Assembly: GCF_003315485.1 (NCBI RefSeq)
Contig: NZ_QNSE01000001.1
Span: 248,001-312,000, forward strand
Source: Marinomonas rhizomae
GTDB lineage: Bacteria; Pseudomonadota; Gammaproteobacteria; Pseudomonadales; Marinomonadaceae
Direction: 5' to 3'
Length of the DNA stretch: 64,000 nucleotides
The notes beneath the pieces are model-generated. The model searched no databases, was not told the origin of the DNA, and saw nothing but the letters and a program-made list of their open reading frames with translations. The translations under genes were made by a program, and so were the position numbers. Shown piece by piece: positions 63,875-64,000 of this stretch. The number at the start of each line of letters is the position of its first letter. Position 1 is the stretch's first letter.

Positions 63875-64000
63875 CACCTTAGTATGTCTATTTAGTTGTC
63901 TAGGAGGTTCTAGTAATTCATTTTTAATAGCTTCTCATTACTGAAATACGATAGATAGTGGGAGGCTTATTTTTTGGACTATTTTAGGGGGGGATTAGAT

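Noticed and set aside
1..64000. Mobile element, CRISPR array or tRNA-linked integration site
   Set aside because: I saw no transposase or integrase frame, no regular short repeats with spacers and no tRNA-like cloverleaf; the island boundary evidence is only functional.

Overview
The window looks like the chromosome of a moderately AT-rich marine gammaproteobacterium; the gene content and protein style suggest an Oceanospirillales member such as Marinomonas, which is an inference and not a database result. I saw no rRNA, tRNA, CRISPR array, phage or insertion sequence. About two thirds of the window (about 17.8-64 kb) is an iron-acquisition island; the first 17.8 kb holds unrelated accessory metabolism.

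Layout. (1) 0-7 kb, minus strand: an operon for an iron(III)/sugar-phosphate-type ABC importer (permease, ATPase, binding protein), two phosphatases (inositol monophosphatase family and dual-specificity family) and a LacI regulator. (2) 7.1-11.2 kb: pentapeptide-repeat protein, cysteine hydrolase, small hypothetical protein and a Zn/Cd/Pb P-type ATPase behind a textbook MerR-family promoter. (3) 11.5-17 kb: carbohydrate locus with a FucP-like permease, AraC regulator, GPH-family symporter and GH3 glycosidase. (4) 17.3-17.7 kb: rnk. (5) 17.8-22.5 kb, minus strand: siderophore ABC importer with an attached pseudoazurin-like cupredoxin and an MFS protein. (6) 22.8-27.3 kb: entCEBA, making 2,3-dihydroxybenzoate (DHB). 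(7) 27.5-42.6 kb: two TonB receptors, then catecholate handling with duplicated fes, entS and fepB genes, one fepDGC set, and a decayed MbtH/YbdZ-type gene beside fes. (8) 43-63.9 kb: a second siderophore system with the gene content of anguibactin/acinetobactin clusters: receptor and ABC importer in fatDCEBA/bauDCEBA order, amine N-hydroxylase, tandem cyclization-domain NRPS, isochorismatase-aryl carrier protein, adenylation protein, two ABC exporters, histidine decarboxylase and a carrier-condensation NRPS.

How the genes fit together. EntC, EntB and EntA make DHB and EntE activates it. The first EntB has Ala in place of the phosphopantetheine-bearing Ser of its aryl carrier domain, so it can only act as an isochorismatase; the second EntB-like protein (53.9 kb) keeps that Ser and is the likely DHB carrier. 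Both the cyclization protein and the adenylation protein end in carrier-like domains whose Ser is replaced by Pro, so the only intact peptidyl carrier visible is in the 61.7-63.9 kb protein. The simplest reading is a two-carrier line joining DHB, one heterocyclised residue (Cys or Thr) and N-hydroxyhistamine. The remnant MbtH gene, absent EntF and dead EntB carrier suggest that an older enterobactin-type pathway was lost while its uptake and esterase machinery was kept. At least seven Fur-box-like sites sit upstream of these operons.
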